Origin: Alopecurus myosuroides
Taxonomy: Eukaryota; Streptophyta; Magnoliopsida; Poales; Poaceae
Direction: 5' to 3'
DNA: 64,000 nt
Assembly: GCA_028641055.1 (NCBI GenBank)
Contig: CM054060.1
Coordinates: 205,306,445-205,370,444 of the forward strand
Made by a program: the position numbers and the translations under genes. A model generated the notes under the pieces. That model searched no databases, was not told the DNA's origin, and saw only the letters and a list, made by a program, of their open reading frames with translations. Shown here one piece after another: positions 33,987 through 44,600 of the stretch (positions are counted from its first letter, which is position 1; each line of letters opens with the position of its first letter).

Positions 33987-35363
33987 ACGACGACGTTGAG
34001 ACAGACGATCTTTACAACACCCCTTCTGAGGATCTAGCTCAGTACCCGGCTGCTGAGTTTGCAGGCAAGTTATCACTCACATGAACCATTGTGTTCCTTT
34101 CAACCCTGGTTACCGATACTTTCCGTTGTCTATTTCTGCTAGCCTTAGTGGTAGTTGTTTCTGTTACGAACCTATCACATGAATCCCTTAACCCTGATAT
34201 TGCCTCACCACCCCTCCTAAAACCCTATTGATTGAGCCATTGTCTTACTAGTATGATTAGGTTGTTTTGCTCGAGTCTGTTACCCGTTACTTTCAGTTAC
34301 TATATCTTTATTATGTTCCGGGGGCTCCATGTTTAATCAATCAATCAATCAATCATGCTAATGTTATTACTTAATAATAATTTGATGATAAGGCACCGGC
34401 AGGAGGCCCTGTGTGGTTTTGAGGCCTGCTAGTGTCGACCCTAATAGGAAAAGGGTCTTGTCTACTGATCCATGATGAGCGCACTACCCGCATGTGGGAA
34501 GCGAGTATGGGCGCCCCCCTCAATTTGATTCGATTCGCATCTCGTCCAAATCATCTCATTTAGTTCGTGTTTTCCATTTGCCGCATGCATGTTTTTGCGA
34601 GCCCAGCGCAGGGTGGAACTTTCGTAGTCGGCATATAGGGGGACACGTTCTTAGAGTGCTATGAGGGTCCATTTTCTTCTGGGCTCGATTAGCCGTGCGC
34701 CCAAGGTGCTTTGGGCTTGATGCGAAGAAGAGTTGAGTTGTGTTGAGTGCCCCGCTTGGTGGGAGGCATCCCATCTGGCGGGTTATTCATATGTGTACGG
34801 CCAAATTGGTGCAACCCTGCAGGGATAATCTTCTCGAGAAGCCGTGTTTTCCGCGGTTATGGTTAACTTGGTGAAAGTACTGGCTAACAAGTACTCAGGA
34901 CAACTTAAACCTAATGATTCACAATCTCACACCCAATGATTAACAACTTGACTAGTAATAGGCTTATTGACACAATAACTTGATTCATCCTTATTCCAAC
35001 TGTGTGAGTTATCCTCGGATTGCTTCTTTGGATAAGGGGCGAGATCCAGGATGGGTTTGTTTGAAGTTATCTTTCAGTTGGTTACAATACTCGATCTTAT
35101 ATTTTTTCTGTTAGCCGGAAGTGGTAGAATCTCTGTAGTTGGTTAGTGCAGCCAGTTGCAGCATCTTTTATATCCCCTCTCTTCCGTTGATCCCAAGGCA
35201 TCTGTGCTTGGTGTTGACGGGCTACACTTTGGTGAACTGTGAGTCTTGCTTGCCAGTACTTGGATGTACTGACCCCTTTGGGGCTGTGGTTTCCGCAGAC
35301 TACGCTTACGAGGATCCAGGTGACGGCTACTACGTGGAGTTTGACGAGGCTGCTGACGAGTAG
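33987..35363 (+). other. Exon-intron-exon-like module in B 5' LTR, GC-AG intron
   Basis: Segment 1 is 33987-34064 (78 bp), preceded by CGAATAG and ending TTTGCAG before GCAAGT. The intron-like part is 34065-35298 (1234 bp), ending GGTTTCCGCAG. Segment 2 is 35299-35363 (65 bp) with stop TAG. Joined, they give 46 uninterrupted codons: 25, one split Asp codon, 20, then stop. The peptide is strongly acidic and rich in Tyr (AYEDPGDGYYVEFDEAADE at its end). Reading through unspliced would hit stops. The frame upstream of segment 1 must come from an earlier exon, since no ATG is in the segment; donors such as GCGGTGAGC near 32510 are possible. Confidence 0.5.
34817..34871 (+). other. Conserved 55 bp LTR motif (copy in B 5' LTR)
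   Basis: CTGCAGGGATAATC, the palindrome TTCTCGAGAA, then GCCGTGTTTTCCGCGGTTAT. Related copies lie at 3467-3522 (A), 45294-45348 (B 3' LTR), 51049-51103 (D) and 61633-61688 (C). The common core is AGCCGTGT or AGCCGCGT, a short C-rich gap, then CGG(T/A)TATGG. Confidence 0.65.
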
Positions 35364-35839
35364 GTAGCGGACCCGGGCAGGATCCGAGACTACGTGGATG
35401 GGCTCCGTCTTTATTTCAGTTTCCGGCTTCTTAAGCCTATTTGGATTTGTCTGTACTCAGACCCTTTGAATGCTTCCGCTGAGATGTAATGATGTTATGT
35501 TGGGGACATGTGTCCTCTGGATGATTGTATTTGCTATCTCTGCTCTAGTGAGGGCCATTTGCAACTTATTTCAATCTTTTGTGTCTTAGAGGCATGTTGT
35601 GTTATCCTTTTGTTCAAAGCCGTTGACGTACCATGTGTGTATGGTATGAAGTACGTTAATGGTAGTGTCCTGATTTCTACGGGATAGTTTACATCGACGG
35701 TGAACAGTAGCGATGGGTTGTCACACATAAGTGTTGGCCTACTCGTAAGAGGACGCGGGTGCCGGAAAGCCCCGTAATCCCATCAGAATATTGTTCAGTT
35801 CGTACGGTGAGTATCCTCTAGAATTCCGGGTGCGACAAA

Positions 35840-35852
35840 TGGTATCAGAGCC
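35840..35852 (+). promoter_or_regulatory. Primer binding site of element B (initiator tRNA-Met)
   Basis: TGGTATCAGAGCC begins two bases after the LTR end and matches the classic plant site complementary to initiator methionine tRNA. Confidence 0.95.
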
Positions 35853-36213
35853 TGTCTGCCGTAGGATCCCTTTTTACTGGTCGCAGTTGAGTCTAGAAAC
35901 TATTTTGTAGCTATATAGGAAAAATGAAACGTGAGAGTAAGAATTCTGCCATTTTTCTTCTTTCCCCACCCACCCACCCTTTTCTGGTAAGGAAGTGCAA
36001 CGTTGTTTTCTATTCTCACCTAAACTTTCAAGTTAGGATTTCACGTGTTTTGGGTTCTCCGTAGTACCTCAGGAGTTTTTGGTCTCGTGTTTTCCCGATG
36101 TTGCTTCAATATCCTGTTCTTTTCAACATCCTTTTCGTCCGTTGAACCTTGTTGTTGCTTTCCACATCAGTTCTCTACCGGCGTCTAATCAAAACTTCCC
36201 CGATCATCTGCAG

Positions 36214-37029
36214 ATGGATCTCAGGTTCTTCCCGCAGGTGGTTCGGATGACTCGTTGTGAGAGCACCGCCGGTTATCCGGAGATGCTGAGAGACATGGTC
36301 ACTTATCTGGGGTTCCATTGGGCACCAGAGTACCAGGTCTACGAGCAGCAGCGAGAGTTTGACCAGACCTACTACCATGCTATCGTCTACATTCTGTCAG
36401 ATGATGGCATGAGCGTTGTCCACCGCTACGAGGCAGTAGGTTCCACAGTGGATATGGCCGTGCAGCAGGCAGCTTACGTGAGTCTCACCGTCCTCCGTGC
36501 TGACTACTGGGGATTTGACGATTCTATCTATCGCCACATCCCCCGTGGTTACATCACTTCAGCGGGAGCTCACTTCACCCTCTACGACAACCTGGATGTC
36601 TACGAGCATGATAACACCAGGCTGCACACCACCGCTCAGTTTGTGAGGCACAGTGACGCTGTTGCCACCACACTTTCTCAGGAGTTAGCCTCAGTCAGGG
36701 AGCAGCTCTACCTCGCGTTGACTCGTCTGGCTACGTACACCACAGACTTTGTTGGAGATGAGCGCTTTGCCCGTTTCCATCAGACAGTTGGACGTAGTTT
36801 ACCAGATGCTGGAGGTTACGAGCCGATCAGAGGTCCACTCCTCAACCTCGGAGCTGGTTACACTGGGATTCCACGCTTTGGAGCACATGGAGACGACGCT
36901 TTCTACTTCACCACACCGAGAGTTGCTCTCAGAGCAGTCCCGATCTACGTGGATCGTCGTTCTACCTACTTCCGGGGGATTCCTCCTCACCGTATCTCTC
37001 GTCGTACTACTCACCGCCGTCCTGCGTGA
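36214..37029 (+). CDS. Additional ORF upstream of gag in element B, dsRBD-like region
   Basis: From ATG 36214 there are 271 codons to TGA. The frame is also open upstream to about 36079 but without an ATG. It is not gag: gag begins separately at 37240. Residues about 21-95 fit the spacing of a double-stranded RNA binding domain: YPEMLRDMVTYLG (helix 1), APEYQVYEQ, YHAIVYIL (strands), then GSTVDMAVQQAAYVSLTVLR (the G-S-x-x-x-A-x-x-x-AA-x-x-x-L pattern of helix 2). The basic residues usual at the start of helix 2 are lacking, so RNA binding is uncertain. The rest has no family I recognise; the end is Arg/His-rich (HRISRRTTHRRP). The sequence TCTGCAG right before the ATG, with CTAAT about 25 bases upstream, resembles a splice acceptor and branch point. 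Additional ORFs 5' of gag are known in some plant gypsy elements; this function is unknown. Confidence 0.7.
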   Translation: MDLRFFPQVVRMTRCESTAGYPEMLRDMVTYLGFHWAPEYQVYEQQREFDQTYYHAIVYILSDDGMSVVHRYEAVGSTVDMAVQQAAYVSLTVLRADYWGFDDSIYRHIPRGYITSAGAHFTLYDNLDVYEHDNTRLHTTAQFVRHSDAVATTLSQELASVREQLYLALTRLATYTTDFVGDERFARFHQTVGRSLPDAGGYEPIRGPLLNLGAGYTGIPRFGAHGDDAFYFTTPRVALRAVPIYVDRRSTYFRGIPPHRISRRTTHRRPA

Positions 37030-37239
37030 TGAGCATGGGAGTACCAATGTATCCGTTCCTAGCTATGTTTAGTTATCCTTTGTCTTTCAAACCATGTATT
37101 GGTGTGTTGGATGTTCTGATGTATTTGAACATGTGATGATGTACCTGTTGGTTATCTATTCATGCGTCGGAATAATCTATCTTTCGGTTACCAAGTCCAT
37201 CCTTTTCTATTGTTGTGCTAAATTGCATGTCTATTCAGG
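37030..37239 (+). other. Spacer between the extra ORF and gag
   Basis: Pyrimidine-rich in its second half, with GTGCTAAATTGCATG as a possible branch point and CTATTCAG ending at 37238, one base before the gag ATG. It looks like a splice acceptor for a gag-pol mRNA. Confidence 0.4.
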
Positions 37240-40200
37240 ATGCCGCCAACAAGGAGCAACCCGCCTGAACCACCTCCGCTCACGGAGCTGTTGACTCAGA
37301 TGACTCAGGTCGTGGCTCAGATGGCCCAGATCCAGGCTAACCAGCACAACAACCAGAATGCTCCGCGAGTCAGCATCAAGGAGTTTCTGAGCATGGGGCC
37401 GAGAGCTTTCGTGGCAACACGTGAGCCTCTGGATGCTGATGACTGGATCAGGGAGATGACCAGGGCTCTGGACATTGCTCACGTTGCTGAGGAGGATAAA
37501 GTCAAGTATGCCACCTACCTACTGAAGGGTCAGGCAGCTACCTGGTGGGAGAACTACCAGACCATGAGAGCTGGCTATCCTATCACCTGGGGATGTTTCA
37601 AGGATGCCTTCCTGAAGCACCACATCCCAGATGGTCTCATGGAAAGGATGCGTGAGGAATTTTTCTCTCTCAGACAGGGCAAGCTGGACGTCATTGGCTA
37701 CCAGAACGAGTTCAATCGTCTCGCTCGATACGCTGGTGATGAGGTGTCCACTGAAGCCAAGAAGATGGCAAGGTTCCGCCGAGGTTTTAACCCGGAACTG
37801 AAGTACGCTCTCACCAACATCAGGTGCAAGGACTTCGAGGAGCTCGTGAACACTGCGCTCAATGAGGAGAATGGGCGCAAGGCGTTCGAGGAGTCCCGTA
37901 AGCACTCGCGTGAGGGTGGTTCCTCCTCCAACATGACCACCCCTCCGCAGAAGCGCCGCATCTGGGTGCCAAATGCTGCTGTCACTAGGGCTCCATATGC
38001 CCAAGCTTCTCCAGGCTTTGCTCCCCGCCCACCCAACCCATCTCAGATGCAGGGTCAGAGGGTTCCAATGGGGCAGCCAAGGCCAGGTCCTTCTCGTGTC
38101 GTCACTTGCTACAAGTGCAAGGATACTGGACACTATGCTGATAAGTGCACTCAGAGGCAGCTACCTCCACCTCCTCGCCCCAACACCAACCAGGCAATGG
38201 TTCGTGCTCCCCCGGCTAAAGCCTTCAACTCCAACAACAGGCCTGTCGGGAGGACCGCGAGGGTGAACCATATCAAGGCCGACAAAGCTGAGGAAGCTGC
38301 TGACGTCGTTCTCGGTATATTACCCGTAAACTCTTTTCCAGCTAAAGTGTTGTTTGATACCGGAGCATCGCATTCTTTTGTGTCAAAGATTTTTGCAAAA
38401 GCATACAACCTAGTTCTGGTTCCGCTAAGCAATCAAATGACTGTTCACTCTCCGGGACCGCAAATGTTGACTTCCAAGATAAGCATGGACAATCAGATCC
38501 TAATTGGAGGTCGCATATTCCTTGCTTCACTCATGTTGCTGGGAAATTCTGACATTGATGTCATTCTGGGTATGGATTGGTTGAAGACCCACAAAGCTAA
38601 AATTGACTGTGCTCAAAAGTCAATAACTCTCTCTCACCCTTCGGGCCAGATAGTCTATTCTCCATATGGATCAAGTTCTGTTCAGCTGTTCAACCTCGAT
38701 GCTAAACCTCTTCCTGCAATTGAAAATGTTCCGGTGGTTTGTGAATTCCCTGACGTCTTTCCAGAAGAGTTGCCAGGGATGCCTCCGGACAGAGCAGTTG
38801 AGTTCGTGATCGAGCTTGAACCAGGTACTGCTCCAATCTCTAAGCATCCATACAAGATAGCTCCTCCTGAACTGAAATTGTTGAAGGAGCAAATCGATAT
38901 GTACATGGAGAAAGGTTATATTCAGCCTAGTTCCTCCGCTTGGGGTTGCCCAACTCTGTTTGTTGCCAAGAAGGATCAAACAAAAAGACTCGTGGTTGAC
39001 TATCGTCCTCTCAACGAGAAAACCATCAAGAACAAGTATCCAATTCCTCGTATCGATGATCTTTTTGATCAACTTGCTGGAGCCTCAATATTCTCAAAGT
39101 TGGACTTGAGGATGGGTTACCATCAGATAAAGATCAGAAAGGAAGATATTCCTAAGACAGCTTTCACCACTCGTTACGGTCTATATGAATACATCGTCAT
39201 GTCCTTTGGTCTCACCAATGCACCGGCAACGTTCTCAAGACTCATGAATTCTGTCTTCCATGAATACCTCGACAAGTTCGTTGTGGTATATCTCGATGAC
39301 ATTCTAGTCTACTCAAAATCCGAGGAAGAGCATGGAGAACACCTTCGTCTCACTCTCATGAAACTTCGCGAGCATCGTCTGTATGCCAAATTCTCCAAAT
39401 GTGAGTTCTGGATTCCAGAAGTTGCTTACCTTGGTCATATCATCTCTGCCAAAGGCATAGCCATTGATCCGGAAAAGGTTAAGGCAATTGTTGATTGGAA
39501 ACCTCCTAAGACGGTGAAGCAAGTCAGAAGTTTTCTTGGCTTCGCTAGCTATTGCCGTCGTTTCGTCCAAAACTTTTCCAAGATTGCCAAACCTCTCACT
39601 GATCTCACAAAGAAGGACAAGAAGTTCGTTTGGACTCCACAGTGTGATGAGAGTTTCAATCTCCTGAAGACTAAACTCACTTCCACCCCAGTTCTGGTTG
39701 GCCCAGATACTACCAAACCTTTCCAGATATTCTGTGATGCATCTCTCCAAGGCCTAGGAGCAGTTCTTATGCAAGAACGTCAAGTTGTGGCTTATGCTTC
39801 ACGTCAGTTGAACCCACATGAGCAAAACTATCCCACACATGACCTAGAACTTGCAGCAGTTGTGTTTGCCCTCAAGAAATGGAGACAATACTTGTTGGGT
39901 AACAAAACTGAAATCTTTTCCGATCATAAGAGTCTGAAATACATCTTCACTCAACCAGATCTAAACCTCAGGCAAAGGAGATGGATTGAAAAGATTAAAG
40001 ACTTTGATCTCACCATTTCTTACACTCCAGGCAAGGCTAATGTTATGGCCGACGCTCTCAGTCGCAAGTCATATTGCAATAATCTCATCATCATGGAAAG
40101 CCAACCTCCACTTCATGAAGAATTCCAGAAACTGAACCTTGGTCTTGTCCCTGAAGGTTACCTTGCTAGCTTGACAGCCAGTCCAACTCTCGAGGACAAG

Positions 40201-41628
40201 ATTCGTTCTGAACAACTTCGTGATACTGAAATCAAGAAGAGTGTAGAGCACATCAAGGAAGGCAATGATAAATTCAAGTCCTTCTCAATTGATGACAAGG
40301 GAACTGTGTTCTTCGAAGGACGCATTGCAGTTCCTCAGATTCAAAGTCTCAAAGATGTCATTCTCAAGGAGGCTCATGAAACTCCTCTCTCCATCCACCC
40401 TGGAAGTACAAAGATGTACCAGGATCTCAAGACTCTATATTGGTGGCCTGGCATGAAACGTGAAATTGCTCAATACGTTTCTGAATGCGACGTTTGTCAA
40501 CGTGTTAGGGCAGTCCATCAGAAAACAGCAGGTCTGCTCCAACCTCTGAAAATTCCTGAGTGGAAGTGGGACATGATTGAAATGGACTTCGTTACTGGGT
40601 TTCCAAAGTCCAAAAAGGGCAACGATGCAATCTTCGTTGTTATTGATCGTCTCACTAAGGTAGCTCACTTCTTTGCTGTAAAGGAAACTATCTCAGCTAG
40701 CCAGTTAGCAGAGCTCTACACAGCAAAGGTTGTTCCTCTTCATGGTGTTCCATTGGAAATAAGCTCAGACCGTGGAAGTATCTTCACTTCTCATTTCTGG
40801 AAAAGCTTTCAAGAAGCATTGGGCACCAAACTTCTGTTCAGCACAGCTTATCACCCTCAGTCTCAGGGGCAAGTCGAAAGAGTCAATCAGATTCTCGAGG
40901 ATATGCTCAGAGCATGTGGTCTCTCCTTTGGCATGAAATGGGAGGATTGCCTTCCATATGCTGAATTCTCTTACAACAACAGCTACCAGGCAAGCCTAGG
41001 CATGGCACCATTTGAGGCACTGTATGGCCGCAGATGTAGGAGTCTAATCAATTGGTCTGGAGCTGGTGAACGTTCACTCTTAGGCCCTGACATTGTTAAG
41101 GAAGCCGAGGAGAAAGTTCGTATCATTCGCGAAAATCTCAAGATTGCTCAGTCTCGTCAGAAGAGCTATTATGATAGCAAGCACAGGGATATGATCTATA
41201 CACCTGGTGAAAAGGCATATCTCCGTGTAACTCCCCTCAGAGGCACTCATCGTTTTGGTGTGAAAGGAAAGCTTGCACCAAGATACATTGTTCCTTTCAA
41301 CATTCTCTCACGGCGGGCAGAAAATGCTTATCGTCTTGAACTTCCAGAAAAACTATCCAAGGTGCACGATGTGTTCCACGTGTCACAACTCAAGAAGTGT
41401 TTCAAAGATCCAGATCGTGCAGTTGATCATGATTCCATTGAACTGCAAGATGATCTATCTTATGAGGAGCACCCTATTCGTATTCTCGATGAGACCGAGC
41501 GTAAGACTCGCAACAAGAGCACCAAGTTCTTGAAAGTGCAGTGGTCGCATCATTCCGATAAAGAGGCAACGTGGGAGACCGAAGAGGATCTTCGCAAGAA
41601 GTATCCGGACCTTTTCACTTCTCAGTAA
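37240..41628 (+). CDS. Gag-pol polyprotein of element B (1462 residues), intact
   Basis: One frame encodes gag and pol. Gag covers about residues 60-260 ([27 protein letters not shown]). The zinc knuckle C290-C293-H298-C303 follows in CX2CX4HX4C form. The protease active site is D373-T-G. Reverse transcriptase has YLDD at D686/D687. Ty3-type RNase H has FCDASLQG at D833 and ADALSR at D938. Integrase has a zinc domain H1046, H1053, C1083, C1086 and catalytic D1116, D1177 and E1213 with 35 residues between the last two. The end (about 1411-1460, [23 protein letters not shown]) is a chromodomain-like module of the Tekay type. PR-RT-RH-INT order defines Ty3/gypsy. No stop or missing catalytic residue is seen, so it could be active. 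The integrase DRG replaces the more usual DRD. The start was chosen as the first ATG of the frame, after a possible acceptor. Confidence 0.95.
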   Translation: MPPTRSNPPEPPPLTELLTQMTQVVAQMAQIQANQHNNQNAPRVSIKEFLSMGPRAFVATREPLDADDWIREMTRALDIAHVAEEDKVKYATYLLKGQAATWWENYQTMRAGYPITWGCFKDAFLKHHIPDGLMERMREEFFSLRQGKLDVIGYQNEFNRLARYAGDEVSTEAKKMARFRRGFNPELKYALTNIRCKDFEELVNTALNEENGRKAFEESRKHSREGGSSSNMTTPPQKRRIWVPNAAVTRAPYAQASPGFAPRPPNPSQMQGQRVPMGQPRPGPSRVVTCYKCKDTGHYADKCTQRQLPPPPRPNTNQAMVRAPPAKAFNSNNRPVGRTARVNHIKADKAEEAADVVLGILPVNSFPAKVLFDTGASHSFVSKIFAKAYNLVLVPLSNQMTVHSPGPQMLTSKISMDNQILIGGRIFLASLMLLGNSDIDVILGMDWLKTHKAKIDCAQKSITLSHPSGQIVYSPYGSSSVQLFNLDAKPLPAIENVPVVCEFPDVFPEELPGMPPDRAVEFVIELEPGTAPISKHPYKIAPPELKLLKEQIDMYMEKGYIQPSSSAWGCPTLFVAKKDQTKRLVVDYRPLNEKTIKNKYPIPRIDDLFDQLAGASIFSKLDLRMGYHQIKIRKEDIPKTAFTTRYGLYEYIVMSFGLTNAPATFSRLMNSVFHEYLDKFVVVYLDDILVYSKSEEEHGEHLRLTLMKLREHRLYAKFSKCEFWIPEVAYLGHIISAKGIAIDPEKVKAIVDWKPPKTVKQVRSFLGFASYCRRFVQNFSKIAKPLTDLTKKDKKFVWTPQCDESFNLLKTKLTSTPVLVGPDTTKPFQIFCDASLQGLGAVLMQERQVVAYASRQLNPHEQNYPTHDLELAAVVFALKKWRQYLLGNKTEIFSDHKSLKYIFTQPDLNLRQRRWIEKIKDFDLTISYTPGKANVMADALSRKSYCNNLIIMESQPPLHEEFQKLNLGLVPEGYLASLTASPTLEDKIRSEQLRDTEIKKSVEHIKEGNDKFKSFSIDDKGTVFFEGRIAVPQIQSLKDVILKEAHETPLSIHPGSTKMYQDLKTLYWWPGMKREIAQYVSECDVCQRVRAVHQKTAGLLQPLKIPEWKWDMIEMDFVTGFPKSKKGNDAIFVVIDRLTKVAHFFAVKETISASQLAELYTAKVVPLHGVPLEISSDRGSIFTSHFWKSFQEALGTKLLFSTAYHPQSQGQVERVNQILEDMLRACGLSFGMKWEDCLPYAEFSYNNSYQASLGMAPFEALYGRRCRSLINWSGAGERSLLGPDIVKEAEEKVRIIRENLKIAQSRQKSYYDSKHRDMIYTPGEKAYLRVTPLRGTHRFGVKGKLAPRYIVPFNILSRRAENAYRLELPEKLSKVHDVFHVSQLKKCFKDPDRAVDHDSIELQDDLSYEEHPIRILDETERKTRNKSTKFLKVQWSHHSDKEATWETEEDLRKKYPDLFTSQ

Positions 41629-41652
41629 GGAATCTCGGGGCGCGATTCCTTC

Positions 41653-41666
41653 AAGGGGGGGCGTTT
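41653..41666 (+). promoter_or_regulatory. Polypurine tract of element B
   Basis: AAGGGGGGGCGTTT directly precedes the 3' LTR and would prime plus-strand synthesis. Confidence 0.85.
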
Positions 41667-44600
41667 TGTAACATCCCAAGTATGAAAATACCCTTAGAAT
41701 GTTTGATTTCATGTTTTAATTCAAGTATTGCATCATGTCATCATGTTTAATTATTTGTTTGCATTTGTTTACTATTTGTTTTGCATCTGTTTTATCTTGT
41801 TTTCATAATGAAACTCAAACAATCTCAAATGCTTTGTTTTCATACTTGCTCTGTTACAACCTTTTAAATAAAAATCTCAAATAAAAACAACCAAATTGTT
41901 TTCTTTTATTCCATAGTGCTCACTTAACAAATTAATGGTTTTATTCAATCAATTAAATCCAAATCAACTTTCAAACTCAAACCCAATGCATCAAACAGCA
42001 ACCAACTTGAGTTTATGAAAATCTCTGAACCAAACAACTAATTTTAATCATTTAATCCATAGGGGCCACCCTATTAAAATGCTTTGTTTTCATAATGTTT
42101 AATCAATATTAAAATTCTTTCAATTTGGGTCAAATACAAACAGCAATTTAAATCTCAACTTTTTGAAAACAAACCTTGGCATCTGTTTGCTATTGATCTA
42201 ACAAGCTTAACCTAATTTTTCTAGAATTTTTACTAAATTAAAACCCATCTTTTTCTTCCAAAACCAAACACTACAAAAAAAAACAGAAAAGAAAAAAATA
42301 AAAGAAGCAAAGCCAGATGCGCGCGCGGCAGCTAACCAGCCCAACCCACCTAACAGCTAACTAGCGCGCAGCCCAGCCCAACTAACTAGCGTACCGGTTC
42401 GTTTTAGAACGAACCCGTCGTCATCCTCCCGTATAGCGGCCATCCGAGGCAGCCACGTCGCCGTACGGCGGGCTCCGACGGCCAGGGAGCTCCCCCGCAC
42501 CCTACTTATACCCCCTAGGGCACAGCGAGCGCCGCCAGACCTAACCCTAGCCCCCTAGCCCTCGATCGCCGCCGCAATTTCCTTTCTCTCCGCCATCCTC
42601 CCACTCTCTGAATCCTCGCCGTCGTTTCTCCTCTGAAACCATGAAGCTCACCGGCGCCACCGTCCTCCTCCACCCTACCTAAACCCCGAGATCGTTTCCC
42701 CTCTCCTTCCCCTACAACTTCGACATCTACTCGAACTCGGTAACCCTCTGATTCGATGCCGCGGTCCTCGACCGTCTCCGGCCACCGTGGCTCCATTACT
42801 GAACCCGAGGTTGCCGTCGTCGATGCAGGTACCCTCGTCGTGATCTGAGCACGGGAACCAATCCACCTCGTCACCCTCGATCGATTGCACACCGGAGCAC
42901 CCACCGAGAACGTCTACAGCCGCGCCACCGTCCACGCCGTCGTCGCCTCACCGTCGAGCTCGCCCCTCTGCTTCCCTCTGCAATCGCGGTGAGAAGCCAC
43001 CAAGTTTCCCTCCTCCCTCTCTGCTGTTCGCGAGCTTCACCACAGCACCGTGCACGTCCACCCGATTGCATCCACCTCGAGCACGAGCCCACGGCGATCG
43101 CCGCTGTCGAGCTCCGTCAGGGCGAGGATGTTTCTGTTCGTCAGAACAAATTCAGATCCGCGCCTGTAACCTTTTCCTCACCGCGCACCTGTTATCTGAC
43201 AACGAACGCGAGCAGCTGAATTGGTTCAGAGCGAACGCTTGCAAGCGCGCGGTCGCGAGTTCGACCCGCAGCCTCGCGGGATAAAAATCCCGTCTTTTTT
43301 CGGCTGAGTACTGACAGGGAGGGCCCCCTGTCAGTCACTCGTGTGGCCACGCCAGCACAGCGAGATTTGGGTCCCCCCTGGCAGTGACTGGGTGTGTCTA
43401 CTGTGCGTATAAAACGATTTTAAACAATTTCTGTAATCAAATTTAGGCCCTTTGTTTTAACAGATTAGTCCCTGGAAGTATTTTGGCAATAAAATTAGTT
43501 TTATAACTCCAATAAATGAAAATAAAATATGCACACTAATCTAAATTTAATTGTCTATCTTTTGGTATCATTTGTTTACTGTTTTGAAATTCCAAAATGC
43601 AATTTAAATTTGAATTCAAATAATTCAAATGCAATTTGCTAAATTCAATAACTAATTCATTATTAATCCAATAAATGCAAATAAAATATGTTTTCCATGC
43701 TATTTTGAATAACCTATTCAAATATAAATTTTGTTTCATGGTTTGAATAATTTAAATTGCCTAAATAATTTAATACTTGTTTAATTCATTTAAATTTGAT
43801 AAAATCATAACTTGCTCAATATAAAATATTTTTGAACATGCAAAATATGTTTTCAAACCATAAAAGTGTGAACTTTTCAAATATGAGTTTGAAATTATGT
43901 TTTGAATAAATAAAATTCAAATAATAGTCAAACTTGTTTCAAATTCAATTAAAACTTGTTTAATATTGTTTAATTCATAATAAATTCATCCTAATTCCAA
44001 TTTCAATATTTGAAACATGTAATCCAACTTAAATTTGATGTTCTTTTCAAATATAAACTTTGTTAATTGTTTTGCACACTTAAACTTGATGAAAACAACA
44101 ATTGTTTGTGTGACATGTTTAAGTAACCCAAAATGTCTAAACTTAATAAATGATTTCCAAAACTTGTTAAATCCTTTTAACACTTGCATCTATCATTGTT
44201 ATTTGTTGTTATCATCATGCATGCATCATGCTAACAACTTTCACATAATAATTAATTGTATATCATTTGCTTCCACTTAATTCATGGACCCTTTCCCATA
44301 TGCCACTCAAAATAGCATAGGGGTCCATTTAAATTGTGTTATCATGTTAGCTAGTTTATTTTGAGGCAACCATTAACTTGTCATGCATCATCTTGATTGT
44401 GCACAATGCCATGATAATGATTGTTTATATTCCTATTTTGTTTGTTTGCTTCTTCTCGAATAGACGACGACGTTGAGACAGACGATCTTTACAACACCCC
44501 TTCTAAGGATCTAGCTCAGTACCCGGCTGCTGAGTTTGCAGGCAAGTTATCACTCACATGAACCATTGTGTTCCTTTCAACCCTGGTTACCGATACTTTC

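Larger units (their letters stand above)
31187..35837 (+). repeat. 5' LTR of element B
   Basis: Starts TGTAACATCCCAAG and ends GGTGCGACA two bases before the primer site. The layout is AT-rich U3 (31187-31830), GC-rich promoter and leader (31830-32900), AT-rich stretch (32930-33950), then the conserved islands at 33987-34064, 34817-34871 and 35299-35363. Confidence 0.97.

Noticed and set aside
36079..36213. Upstream extension of the extra ORF of element B to 36079
   Set aside because: The extension begins at TTG, not ATG. The first in-frame ATG is 36214, directly after an acceptor-like CTGCAG, so 36214 was taken as the start.
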